This document shows, piece after piece, positions 52,161 to 60,309 of a DNA stretch of 64,000 bases (positions are counted from its first letter, which is position 1; every line of letters begins with the position of its first letter). Source of the DNA: an uncultured Hungatella sp. (lineage in GTDB: Bacteria; Bacillota; Clostridia; Lachnospirales; Lachnospiraceae); assembly GCA_910579515.1 (NCBI GenBank), contig CAJTUV010000013.1, positions 1 to 64,000 on the forward strand. Direction: 5' to 3'. A program made the position numbers and the translations under genes. Below the pieces are notes generated by a model that ran no database searches, was not told where the DNA came from, and saw only the letters and a program-made list of their open reading frames with translations.

Positions 52161-52958
52161 TTATCCGGTTATCTTTTTTTCTAAAACAGCGATTCCTTGG
52201 TAAAGGAGTGTGGATACAATGCACAAAATAACAATGGCCATGACCAGCATATCCATTTTAAATACCTGAGAAGCATAAATGATCAGATATCCTAATCCGG
52301 CCTTGGCAGATAAAAATTCTCCAATAATCACTCCCACCAGACACAGTCCCACATTCACCTTCATGTTACTGATAATTAAGGGAATCGAGCCGGGGATTAA
52401 CACCTTTGTAAGCACATCCTTCTTAGAGCCGCCCAGAGAATAAATCAATTTTATCTTGTCTGGATTCGTCTGTACGAATCCGGTGTGCAGCGTTAAAATG
52501 GAGCCGAACACAGCCACAGAGACAGCAGCCACAATGACGGTTTTCATGTTATTTCCCAGCCATACAATGAGAAGGGGAGCCAGGGCGGACTTGGGGAGGC
52601 TGTTGAGCATCACCAGATACGGTTCCAGCACTTCCGAGGCGGTACGGCTGGCCCAAAGCCCTACGGCCACGGCCACAGCGATGGTTACCACCAGGAAAAA
52701 ACTGACGACAGTCTCATAAAGCGTCACGCCGATATGGAGAAAAATGCTTCCGTCAGCGGTCATTCGTATAAAGCAGGCTCCAATGCGGGAGGGACTGCCA
52801 AAGATAAACGCATCGATGATCTCCAGCCTGGCACACAATTCCCAGACAGCAAGAAATAAAACGAAGAGAAAGACTCTGATAATGCGCACCTGAGTTTTGT
52901 GCTGCTTTTCTTTTGCAAGAAATTCCTGTTGAGTTAATGTGGGGGTGGCTTCTCTCAT
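52161..52958 (-). CDS. ABC transporter permease, SsuC/TauC family
   Basis: 266 residues with six membrane helices. It belongs to the nitrate/sulfonate/taurine-type permeases: IDAFIFGSPSRIGACFIRM near 50, LVMLNSLPKSALAPLLIVWLG near 135, and the ATPase-contact segment IYSLGGSKKDVLTKVLIPGSIPLI near 185. ATG 52958 overlaps the stop of the ATPase gene (ATGA) and has AAGGAG upstream; the frame is open to 52979. No solute-binding protein gene is next to it, so the substrate (sulfonate, thiamine precursor or similar) cannot be told. Confidence 0.88.
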   Translation of the reverse strand: MREATPTLTQQEFLAKEKQHKTQVRIIRVFLFVLFLAVWELCARLEIIDAFIFGSPSRIGACFIRMTADGSIFLHIGVTLYETVVSFFLVVTIAVAVAVGLWASRTASEVLEPYLVMLNSLPKSALAPLLIVWLGNNMKTVIVAAVSVAVFGSILTLHTGFVQTNPDKIKLIYSLGGSKKDVLTKVLIPGSIPLIISNMKVNVGLCLVGVIIGEFLSAKAGLGYLIIYASQVFKMDMLVMAIVILCIVSTLLYQGIAVLEKKITG

Positions 52959-53719
52959 GGGTTTTTCAGCTCCTTCCATAATTGATTAAAATAAGATGAA
53001 AATTCAGGCGCATTTCTTCTGGAAAGCGGCCGGTCGAACTCTTCTGGAAAACGGACTTCCATGATTCCCTTGACTCTTCCCGGCCGGTTGGTGAGAATCA
53101 GGATTCTGTCCGCTACAGAGATGGCCTCGGAAAGATCGTGAGTGATAAGGACTGCGGTCTTCTTTTCTGTGCGAATGATAGAGCTGATATCATCGCAGAC
53201 TTCCAGGCGAGTCTGGTAATCCAGGGCAGAAAAGGGTTCATCTAAAAGTAAGATGTCCGGCTTTAAGGCCATGGTGCGGATTAAAGCCGCCCTTTGACGC
53301 ATGCCGCCGGATAATTGAGAAGGTTTGGAATCTTTAAATAGGGAAAGACCATAGGTGTCCAGCATCTGAAGCAGCTCTTCTTTTGCATCTTTATCGAGGC
53401 GGTTTTGAATCTCTAAGCCAAGAGACACATTGGACAGAATGGTGCGCCACTCAAAAAGATGATCCTTTTGCAGCATATATCCAATCCTTGCATCGCTGTC
53501 CTGGCGAGGAATCCCGTCGATGAGAATACTGCCTTTTTCCGGTTCAATCAATCCACAAAGAAGAGACAGCAAGGTGGATTTGCCGCAACCGGAAGGCCCT
53601 ACAATGGCAAAAAAATCGCCGTCTTCTACAGAAAATGATATATTGGAAAGGGCTGTGGTTTCGCCTTCTAATGTATGATAAGAGTAATGTAAGCCTTTGA
53701 CTTCCAGTTTTTTTTTCAT
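52955..53719 (-). CDS. ABC transporter ATP-binding protein, SsuB/TauB family
   Basis: 254 residues. Walker A GPSGCGKSTLL near 42, Q-loop YMLQKDHLFEW near 84, signature QLSGGMRQRAAL near 135, Walker B ILLLDEPFSALD near 155, and switch His in LITHDLSEA near 193. Energises the permease encoded next. The start is ATG 53719, with GGAGG upstream; the open frame back to 53932 has no ribosome-binding site and encodes an atypical extension. The 218 bases between it and the divergent gene at 53938 hold two promoters. Confidence 0.92.
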   Translation of the reverse strand: MKKKLEVKGLHYSYHTLEGETTALSNISFSVEDGDFFAIVGPSGCGKSTLLSLLCGLIEPEKGSILIDGIPRQDSDARIGYMLQKDHLFEWRTILSNVSLGLEIQNRLDKDAKEELLQMLDTYGLSLFKDSKPSQLSGGMRQRAALIRTMALKPDILLLDEPFSALDYQTRLEVCDDISSIIRTEKKTAVLITHDLSEAISVADRILILTNRPGRVKGIMEVRFPEEFDRPLSRRNAPEFSSYFNQLWKELKNP

Positions 53720-53770
53720 GAATAGCCTCCTAAAATAGAAATAGGGGATACCGCAATGGGTATAGTTTAT

Positions 53771-53799
53771 ATTATGTTTATGGAAAAAAAGAGTGTCAG
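53771..53799 (-). promoter_or_regulatory. promoter of the ABC ATPase/permease operon
   Basis: On the reverse strand CTGACA (53799-53794) and CATAAT (53776-53771), spacer 17. The 50-base leader shows no THI-box or S-box sequence. Confidence 0.6.
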
Positions 53800-53868
53800 G
53801 CGAAGGCTTAACAGCCATGTGCACAGTAAGAAAATTTCGGAAAATTTGAACATTTCCATAAGAAACAC

Positions 53869-53896
53869 TTGAAAATAAAAAGGAATCCCGTAAAAT
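53869..53896 (+). promoter_or_regulatory. promoter of the sigma-like gene
   Basis: TTGAAA 53869-53874 and TAAAAT 53891-53896, spacer 16, 41 bases before the start. Confidence 0.6.
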
Positions 53897-53937
53897 AACA
53901 GGAAGGAACGGATTTTGGAGAAAAGAGGGCAAAGGGA

Positions 53938-54489
53938 ATGGAACAGAAAGAACAGTTCAATCTATTTGAAATGTATTTACAGGAGCTTCAGACAATCGTA
54001 TCCTGTGAAGAGGCGGAAAATAAAGAGCTGACTGCACGAATCAGGAAGGGAGACGTCTTGGCAAAAAAGAGGCTGGTAGAGGGAAATTTAAAATTGGCGC
54101 TTGCCATGACCAGAGACTATTTAAACAAAGGCGTACAGGCCTCGGATTTGGTTCAGGAGGCAAACATGGCGCTGGTTCTGACAGCAGAGGAGATGGCGGA
54201 TGAAGAGAATAAAGACAGCAGCCGGACATTTGAAGAAATCTTAAGAGAGCGTATAAAAACGGCATTGGAGGAAGCGGTAGAGGAACAGGATACGGAAAGA
54301 AAAATCGGGGAGGAAATGGCGGCCAGAGTCAATATCCTTCAGGACATTTCCAAGGAGCTGGCAGAACGGCTGGGACGGGAGCCAAAGGTAGAAGAGCTGG
54401 CAGAGCGAATGAAGATGACTCCAGATCAGATCAAAGAAATCATGAAGGTGACGATGGATGCCTTAAGCATTACAGGAGAGGAAGGCTAA
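53938..54489 (+). CDS. sigma-70-like protein lacking promoter-recognition regions
   Basis: 183 residues resembling a primary sigma factor only in parts. FEMYLQELQTI (about 10-20) looks like region 1.2; the stretch KKRLVEGNLKLALAMTRDYLNKGVQASDLVQEANMAL is region 2.1-2.2, the RNA polymerase-binding helix. ELAERLGREPKVEELAERMKMTPDQIKEIM (about 140-168) matches region 3. The -10-recognition part (2.3-2.4) is replaced by an acidic helix (TFEEILRERIKTALEEAVEEQDTER), and region 4 is absent. It may bind polymerase core without directing it to promoters. The histidine phosphatase gene follows after 3 bases. Confidence 0.75.
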   Translation: MEQKEQFNLFEMYLQELQTIVSCEEAENKELTARIRKGDVLAKKRLVEGNLKLALAMTRDYLNKGVQASDLVQEANMALVLTAEEMADEENKDSSRTFEEILRERIKTALEEAVEEQDTERKIGEEMAARVNILQDISKELAERLGREPKVEELAERMKMTPDQIKEIMKVTMDALSITGEEG

Positions 54490-54492
54490 AAG

Positions 54493-55116
54493 ATGAACTT
54501 ATACTTGATACGCCATGGACAGACAGACTGGAATGTGGCGGGAAAAATTCAGGGAAAGACAGACATTCCCTTAAATGAAACCGGAAAAAGACAGGCGGCT
54601 TGTCTTGCAAGAGGAATGGAGAAACGGCCTGTGGTTCAGATTTATACAAGCAGTTTAAAACGAGCTTTGGAGACGGCCGAAATCATAGGAAGGAGCCAGA
54701 ATGTGAAAGTGAAACCTATGAAGGAGCTGGAGGAAGTGGGTTTTGGACATTGGGAAGGCTGTACGAACGAGGAGATAAAAAGGCAGTATCCGCGGGAATT
54801 TGAAATGTGGTGGGACGATCCATTGGCACTGGCGCCTTGCGGAGGGGAAACCCAGGAGCAGATCAGGGCCCGCTGCAGACAGGCTATGGAAACCATACTG
54901 TCTCAGGCCTGTGGGGATCTGGCCGTCGTGTCTCATGGAGCAACCTTGGCGTATATCATAGAGTATTTAATGCGGGATGATCCTATGAGCGAGGGAATTA
55001 TTGTGGGCAATTCCAGTATTACGACCATAGAATTTGACCCTTTGACCGGTAAGACACAGATGGTACAGCAAAATGATAGTTCTCATTTGAAGGAAATGAC
55101 TTTGCAAGAACTTTGA
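54493..55116 (+). CDS. histidine phosphatase family protein (phosphoglycerate mutase-like)
   Basis: 207 residues. The catalytic His8 lies in LIRHGQTDWN; the partner residues are Arg in YTSSLKRALETAEII, Glu in ELEEVGFGHWEG near 77-84, and the second His in VVSHGATLAYI near 150. These residues fit broad-specificity phosphatases (PhoE/CobC type) better than true glycolytic mutases, which are longer. Cytoplasmic. It follows the sigma-like gene by 3 bases; a new promoter for pyrH begins inside its end. Confidence 0.87.
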   Translation: MNLYLIRHGQTDWNVAGKIQGKTDIPLNETGKRQAACLARGMEKRPVVQIYTSSLKRALETAEIIGRSQNVKVKPMKELEEVGFGHWEGCTNEEIKRQYPREFEMWWDDPLALAPCGGETQEQIRARCRQAMETILSQACGDLAVVSHGATLAYIIEYLMRDDPMSEGIIVGNSSITTIEFDPLTGKTQMVQQNDSSHLKEMTLQEL

Positions 55117-55129
55117 TTTATGCTATAAT
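55102..55129 (+). promoter_or_regulatory. promoter of the pyrH operon
   Basis: TTGCAA 55102-55107 and TATAAT 55124-55129, spacer 16, with an extended TGC before the -10. It overlaps the last codons of the histidine phosphatase gene. Confidence 0.75.
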
Positions 55130-55174
55130 CCCAATAGAACTCCATCGACAAAGGAAGATAAGGAGAGGCGTCTT

Positions 55175-55876
55175 ATGAAATGGAAACGAGTGTTACTGAA
55201 GCTAAGTGGAGAAGCCTTGGCAGGCTCAAAGAAGACGGGCTTTGACGAGGATACCGTAAGGGAAGTGGCCAGGCAGGTCAAATTATCGGTGGACACAGGC
55301 GTGGAAGTGGGGATTGTGATTGGCGGAGGCAATTTTTGGCGAGGGCGTACCAGCAACGCCATAGACCGTACCAAGGCAGATCAGATCGGAATGCTGGCCA
55401 CAGTCATGAACTGCATTTATGTGTCAGAAATCTTTCGAAATCTTGGCATGGAGACGGAAATTCTGACCCCCTTTGCCTGCGGTTCCATGACGGAATTATT
55501 TTCTAAGGACAGGGCGAATCAATATTTTAAGCAGGGCAAGGTGGTCTTTTTCGCAGGAGGAACGGGACATCCCTATTTTTCCACAGATACAGGAATTATG
55601 CTTAGAGCCGTGGAAATGGAGGCGGACTGTATTCTTCTTGCCAAGTCTATAGACGGCGTTTATGACAGTGATCCGGCGAAAAACCCCCAGGCCAAAAGAT
55701 ACGATACCATCAGTATTGAGGAAGTCATTGACAAAAAGCTGGCGGTGGTGGATTTGACGGCTTCGATTATGTGTATGGAACATAAGATGCCTATGGCGGT
55801 ATTTGATTTGAACGAAAAAGACAGTATTGCGCAGGCAATGCAGGGAAAAATAAACGGTACGATTGTGACCGTATAA
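55175..55876 (+). CDS. pyrH: UMP kinase
   Basis: 233 residues of the amino-acid-kinase fold, converting UMP to UDP with ATP. N-terminal RVLLKLSGEALAG, GIVIGGGNFWRG near 50, the UMP-binding FAGGTGHPYFSTDT near 128, and VYDSDPAKNPQAKRYD near 165. Length is as expected. It stands first in the conserved pyrH-frr-uppS-cdsA-dxr-rseP block, linking nucleotide supply, ribosome recycling and envelope lipid precursors. AAGGAGAGG precedes the start. Confidence 0.96.
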   Translation: MKWKRVLLKLSGEALAGSKKTGFDEDTVREVARQVKLSVDTGVEVGIVIGGGNFWRGRTSNAIDRTKADQIGMLATVMNCIYVSEIFRNLGMETEILTPFACGSMTELFSKDRANQYFKQGKVVFFAGGTGHPYFSTDTGIMLRAVEMEADCILLAKSIDGVYDSDPAKNPQAKRYDTISIEEVIDKKLAVVDLTASIMCMEHKMPMAVFDLNEKDSIAQAMQGKINGTIVTV

Positions 55877-55890
55877 TTCAGGAGGAAGTT

Positions 55891-56445
55891 ATGGAAGAGA
55901 AGTTAAAGATGTATGAGGACAAGATGAACAAGTCTCTGGACGTGCTGCTGAGTGAATACGCCTCCATTCGGGCAGGGAGAGCAAATCCCCATGTGCTTGA
56001 CAAGCTGAAGGTTGACTATTACGGAACTCCTACGCCGATTCAGCAGGTAGGCAATATTTCTGTGCCGGAAGCCAGAATGATTGTGATTCAGCCTTGGGAG
56101 AAGAGCCTATTAAAGGCTATCGAGAAAGCGATTCTGACTTCCGATTTGGGAATTAACCCAACCAACGACGGTACCGTGATCCGCCTGGTATTCCCAGAGC
56201 TGACAGAGGAGCGCAGAAAACAGCTTGCCAAGGACGTAAAGAAAAAGGGAGAAGCCACCAAGGTGGCCATGCGCAATATTCGCCGGGACGCCAATGAAAC
56301 CTTTAAAAAGATGGAGAAAGCAGGAGAGTTTTCCGAGGATGATCAGTCTCTGGCAGAGGAAAAGATGCAAAAGATTACAGACAAGATGATTGAGAAGGTG
56401 GACAAGGCGGTCGAAACCAAGACAAAAGAGATTATGACAGTGTAA
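55891..56445 (+). CDS. frr: ribosome recycling factor
   Basis: 184 residues; splits post-termination ribosomes with EF-G. Typical blocks are LSEYASIRAGRANPHVLDKL near 20-40, YYGTPTPIQQVGNISVPEARM near 45-65, and GTVIRLVFPELTEERRKQLAKDVKKKGE near 105. Three-helix bundle plus small beta domain; length normal. It begins 14 bases after pyrH with AGGAGG upstream. Confidence 0.97.
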   Translation: MEEKLKMYEDKMNKSLDVLLSEYASIRAGRANPHVLDKLKVDYYGTPTPIQQVGNISVPEARMIVIQPWEKSLLKAIEKAILTSDLGINPTNDGTVIRLVFPELTEERRKQLAKDVKKKGEATKVAMRNIRRDANETFKKMEKAGEFSEDDQSLAEEKMQKITDKMIEKVDKAVETKTKEIMTV

Positions 56446-56503
56446 TGGGAAATACGGGGGCGGGGATTTACCTGCCCCTTATGTACGTTAACGGGAGGAT
56501 AGA

Positions 56504-57220
56504 ATGGGATTAGAGAATATGGTGATACCGGCCCATGTGGCTGTGATCTTAGATGGCAATGGGCGTTGGGCGAAAAAGCGGGGGATACCCAGAGCCATGG
56601 GACATAAGGCGGGGTGCGAGACCCTGGAGACTATGGTGGAGGCTGCGGCCAGAATGGGAATTGGATACTTTACGGTATATGGATTTTCTACAGAAAACTG
56701 GAAACGGTCTGCGGAAGAGGTGAAAGCTTTGATGCAGTTGTTTCGCTATTACATGGTAAGACTTTTAAAAGTTGCTTCTGAAAATAATGTCAGGGTAAAG
56801 ATGATTGGGGAAAAAAGCCGGTTTGCGCCGGATATTATAGAGGGAATCGACCGGCTGGTGGAAGGCACGAAAGACAATACGGGTATGACCTTTGTGATTG
56901 CGGTGAATTATGGGGGCAGAGACGAGATCGTGCGCGCGGCCAGAAAGCTGGTGAAGGATTACAGGGAGAATGGGGAAGACGTTTCCACGATTGATGAGAA
57001 ATTATTTGCCTCTTATCTGGATACCGATAAAATCCCAGATCCAGATTTGCTGATTCGCACCAGTGGAGAACTGCGGCTTTCCAATTATCTTCTTTGGCAG
57101 CTTGCCTATACGGAGCTGTATATTACGGAATGTCTGTGGCCAGATTTTAATCAGGAAGAATTAGAAAAGGCCATTGTCGCGTACAATGGAAGAGAGCGGC
57201 GTTTCGGCGGCAGAAAGTAG
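56504..57220 (+). CDS. uppS: undecaprenyl diphosphate synthase
   Basis: 238 residues; cis-prenyltransferase that builds the C55 lipid carrier for cell-wall synthesis. Catalytic Asp in VILDGNGRWAKKRG near 17, then GHKAGCETLETMV, TVYGFSTENWKRS near 62, and RTSGELRLSNYLLWQLAYTE near 185-205. Length normal. GGGAGG before the start. Confidence 0.96.
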   Translation: MGLENMVIPAHVAVILDGNGRWAKKRGIPRAMGHKAGCETLETMVEAAARMGIGYFTVYGFSTENWKRSAEEVKALMQLFRYYMVRLLKVASENNVRVKMIGEKSRFAPDIIEGIDRLVEGTKDNTGMTFVIAVNYGGRDEIVRAARKLVKDYRENGEDVSTIDEKLFASYLDTDKIPDPDLLIRTSGELRLSNYLLWQLAYTELYITECLWPDFNQEELEKAIVAYNGRERRFGGRK

Positions 57221-57235
57221 AAAAGGAGGGGCTGG

Positions 57236-58036
57236 ATGTTTACGACACGTTTAATCAGTGGAATTGTTCTGGTCATTTTGTCCCTTGTGGTGGTTGGAGC
57301 CGGAGGAAGCATACTTTTTGGCGTTGTGGGGATGATTTCTCTTGTGGGCCTGTTTGAACTGTATCGGGTGATGAAGATTGAGAAAACTCCCCTTGGATTC
57401 ATCGGATATGGAACCTGTATCGCATATTATGGCCTTTTGTGGTTTGAGGGCCAGCAGTTTGTGACGCTGATGTGTATTGCGGCTCTCATGCTTTTGATGA
57501 GCGTTTATGTGTTTACCTTTCCCAAGTACAAGACAGAAGAGATTACCATCGTATTTTTCGGCGTCTTTTATGTAGCGGTCATGCTTTCCTATCTGTTTCA
57601 GGTCAGGCAGATGCCAGACGGCGGATATCTGGTGTGGCTGATCTTCTTAAGCTCCTGGGGGTGCGACACGTGCGCCTACTGCGTGGGAGTTTTGTTCGGG
57701 AAACATAAGCTGGCTCCGGTTTTAAGTCCCAAAAAGTCTATAGAAGGAGCCATAGGCGGCGTGGCGGGGGCTGCTGTTTTAGGATTTCTGTACGCCCTGA
57801 CGTTTCAAACTCAGATGGCTGGGATAAAGAATCCTCAACTGGTCTGCGCTTTGGCCTGTGCCATAGCGGCGGTGATTTCCCAGATTGGGGACCTGGCAGC
57901 CTCTGCCATCAAAAGAAATCATCAGGTAAAAGACTACGGACATTTGATTCCCGGACACGGCGGAGTATTGGACCGTTTTGACAGCATGATTTTTACAGCT
58001 CCGGCAATTTATTTTGCGGTAACATTTCTAAGATAA
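57236..58036 (+). CDS. cdsA: phosphatidate cytidylyltransferase
   Basis: 266 residues with about eight membrane helices; makes CDP-diacylglycerol for phospholipids. The C-terminal signature SQIGDLAASAIKRNHQVKDYGHLIPGHGGVLDRFDS includes the catalytic acidic residues, with LSPKKSIEGAIGG before it. AAAAGGAGG before the start. The start lies 15 bases after uppS. Confidence 0.95.
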   Translation: MFTTRLISGIVLVILSLVVVGAGGSILFGVVGMISLVGLFELYRVMKIEKTPLGFIGYGTCIAYYGLLWFEGQQFVTLMCIAALMLLMSVYVFTFPKYKTEEITIVFFGVFYVAVMLSYLFQVRQMPDGGYLVWLIFLSSWGCDTCAYCVGVLFGKHKLAPVLSPKKSIEGAIGGVAGAAVLGFLYALTFQTQMAGIKNPQLVCALACAIAAVISQIGDLAASAIKRNHQVKDYGHLIPGHGGVLDRFDSMIFTAPAIYFAVTFLR

Positions 58037-58053
58037 CAGATAGGAGCGCTTGA

Positions 58054-59226
58054 ATGGAGATAAGGATGAAGAAGATTTCAATTTTAGGTTCCACTGGTTC
58101 CATCGGAACTCAGACATTGGATATTGTGAGGAATCAGGGGGATATTCAGGTGACTGCCCTGGCGGCGGGAAGCAATATTGATTTGCTGGAAAAGCAGATT
58201 AGAGAGTTTCGTCCTTCTGTTGCCTGCGTCTGGGATTCGGATAAGGCAAGACAGCTGAAGGGAAGAATTGCCGATCTTTTTGTAAAGGTTGTTTCCGGTA
58301 TGGAGGGACTGACTGAGGCGGCTGTTGAAAAAGACGCCCAGATTGTGGTCACCGCTGTTGTGGGCATGATCGGGATTCGCCCTACCATTGAGGCCATGAA
58401 AGCAGGAAAAGACATTGCTCTGGCTAATAAAGAGACCCTGGTGACGGCAGGTCATCTGATTATGCCTCTGGCAAGAGAAATGGGAGTGGGCATTCTTCCT
58501 GTGGACAGTGAGCACAGCGCTATTTTTCAGTGCCTGAACGGAGAAAATAAAAGACAGATACACAAAATTCTTCTCACAGCCTCCGGCGGCCCGTTTCGGG
58601 GAAGAACCAGACAAGAGCTGAAGGAAATCCAGGTGGAGGATGCCTTAAGGCATCCGAACTGGAGTATGGGAAAAAAGATTACCATTGATTCCTCTACGAT
58701 GGTGAATAAGGGGCTGGAGGTCATGGAGGCCAGATGGCTGTTTGATGTAAACATGGATCAGGTTCAGGTAGTGGTTCAGCCCAAAAGCGTGATTCACTCC
58801 ATGGTGGAGTTTGAGGACGGAGCGGTGATGGCTCAGCTGGGAACGCCGGACATGAAACTTCCGATCCAGTATGCCCTTTATTATCCAGAGCGGCGGTATC
58901 TGCCAGGAGAACGGCTGGATTTTTGGACCATGAATCAGATCGCTTTTGAAAAGCCGGATTTTGAGAATTTTCCTGGACTTAGACTGGCATATGAGGCGGG
59001 GAAAAAGGGAGGCTCTATGCCTACGGTGTACAATGCGGCAAACGAGTATGCGGTCAGTGAATTTTTGAATCGCCGTATTGCGTATCTGGAAATTGCAGAG
59101 ATGATTGAGAAAGCTATGGAAAACCATAGAACTATAGAAAATCCTACGGTCGAAGAGATTCTTAAGACAGAACAAGAGACGTATGAGCTGCTGAAAACGC
59201 AGCATGCCGGAAAGATGATAGGTTAG
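58054..59226 (+). CDS. dxr: 1-deoxy-D-xylulose 5-phosphate reductoisomerase
   Basis: About 390 residues; makes 2-C-methyl-D-erythritol 4-phosphate with NADPH, first committed step of the non-mevalonate isoprenoid pathway. NADPH loop ILGSTGSIGTQTLDIV near the start, NKETLVTAG near 130, metal site VDSEHSAIFQCL near 155, TASGGPFR, and NAANEYAV near 325. ATG 58054 has AGGAG seven bases upstream; ATG 58066 (MKKISILG) is the usual family start and also has GGAG. Supplies isoprenoid units used by uppS in the same block. Confidence 0.96.
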   Translation: MEIRMKKISILGSTGSIGTQTLDIVRNQGDIQVTALAAGSNIDLLEKQIREFRPSVACVWDSDKARQLKGRIADLFVKVVSGMEGLTEAAVEKDAQIVVTAVVGMIGIRPTIEAMKAGKDIALANKETLVTAGHLIMPLAREMGVGILPVDSEHSAIFQCLNGENKRQIHKILLTASGGPFRGRTRQELKEIQVEDALRHPNWSMGKKITIDSSTMVNKGLEVMEARWLFDVNMDQVQVVVQPKSVIHSMVEFEDGAVMAQLGTPDMKLPIQYALYYPERRYLPGERLDFWTMNQIAFEKPDFENFPGLRLAYEAGKKGGSMPTVYNAANEYAVSEFLNRRIAYLEIAEMIEKAMENHRTIENPTVEEILKTEQETYELLKTQHAGKMIG

Positions 59227-59242
59227 GAGGCAGACAGAATAT

Positions 59243-60301
59243 ATGAGCATAATTGCAGCGGTTCTGGTATTTGGATTGATTATTTTGATTCATGAGTTTG
59301 GGCACTTTATTGTGGCGAAGAAATGCGGAATCGGGGTTGTGGAATTTTCAATAGGAATGGGACCGAGACTATGGAGCACGGAAAAAGGAGAGACCCGTTA
59401 TTCCATCAAGGCGTTTCCGTTTGGGGGGTCCTGTATGATGCTGGGAGAGGATGAAAATGAATCCAATCCGAAAGCCTTTAACAATAAGCCGGTTTGGGCC
59501 CGAATTGCGGTAGTGGCTGCAGGGCCGATATTTAATTTTATTCTGGCCTTTCTGTTTGGAATTGTGATTGTGTGCGCAGCCGGATACGATTCCCCTCAGT
59601 TAATCGGCGTTTCGGATGGATTTCCGGCCCAGGAACAGGGGATGGAGGCAGGAGACAGGATTACAAAACTGAATAACGAGCCTGTGGTGGTTTATCGGGA
59701 CATTACTCTGTATATGCTGCTTCATCCTACGGAGACGATAAAGGTGGAATATGAACGGCCTTTGGAAGACGGGAAGACCATGGAAAAACGGACCGCGGTG
59801 ATTACGCCGAAATATTCGGAGGAGACAGGGACCTATATGCTGGGCATCATGGTCAGTGGTCAGTACCGTCCGGCCAATGGATTGGCAGAGATATTGAAAT
59901 ATGGAGCTTATGAAGGGATATACTGTATTAAAACAGCCATAAAAAGCATTGGCATGATGTTTCGGGGGCAGGTGGGGATGGATGATATGGCCGGACCCGT
60001 GCGAATGGTCAGCATTATCGACGACACGGTGAAGGAGACAATCCCCTATGGAATCGAGACCGTGATTCTGACTTTGATGAATCTGTGTATTTTGTTAAGC
60101 TCCAGTTTAGGCGTTATGAATCTTCTGCCAGTTCCGGCTTTAGACGGAGGAAGGCTGGTGTTTCTGTTTCTGGAGGTAGTCAGGGGAAAACCGATTGATA
60201 AGGAGAAAGAGGGCATGGTGCACATGGCTGGCATGGCCCTGCTTATGGGACTTATGCTGCTGGTTCTTTTTAATGATATTTCGTTACTGTTTTTTAAATA
60301 G
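59243..60301 (+). CDS. rseP: RseP-family site-2 membrane metalloprotease
   Basis: 352 residues with four membrane helices. Zinc motif HEFGH at residues 17-21 in the first helix and the third zinc ligand in NLLPVPALDGGR near 294; one PDZ domain between (about 115-185, GFPAQEQGMEAGDRITKLN). In Gram-positive bacteria such proteases (RasP/Eep) cut anti-sigma factors, signal-peptide remnants or pheromone precursors within the membrane. GGAGG precedes the start; it is the last conserved gene of the block. Confidence 0.94.
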   Translation: MSIIAAVLVFGLIILIHEFGHFIVAKKCGIGVVEFSIGMGPRLWSTEKGETRYSIKAFPFGGSCMMLGEDENESNPKAFNNKPVWARIAVVAAGPIFNFILAFLFGIVIVCAAGYDSPQLIGVSDGFPAQEQGMEAGDRITKLNNEPVVVYRDITLYMLLHPTETIKVEYERPLEDGKTMEKRTAVITPKYSEETGTYMLGIMVSGQYRPANGLAEILKYGAYEGIYCIKTAIKSIGMMFRGQVGMDDMAGPVRMVSIIDDTVKETIPYGIETVILTLMNLCILLSSSLGVMNLLPVPALDGGRLVFLFLEVVRGKPIDKEKEGMVHMAGMALLMGLMLLVLFNDISLLFFK

Positions 60302-60309
60302 GGGGATTT

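Noticed and set aside
53720..53932. A 71-residue N-terminal extension of the ABC ATPase
   Set aside because: It has no ribosome-binding site, would run through the promoter, and the family N-terminus with GGAGG lies at 53719.
53720..53937. THI-box (TPP) or S-box riboswitch before the SsuB/SsuC-type transporter
   Set aside because: The conserved CTGAGA-containing core or S-box elements were not found on either strand.
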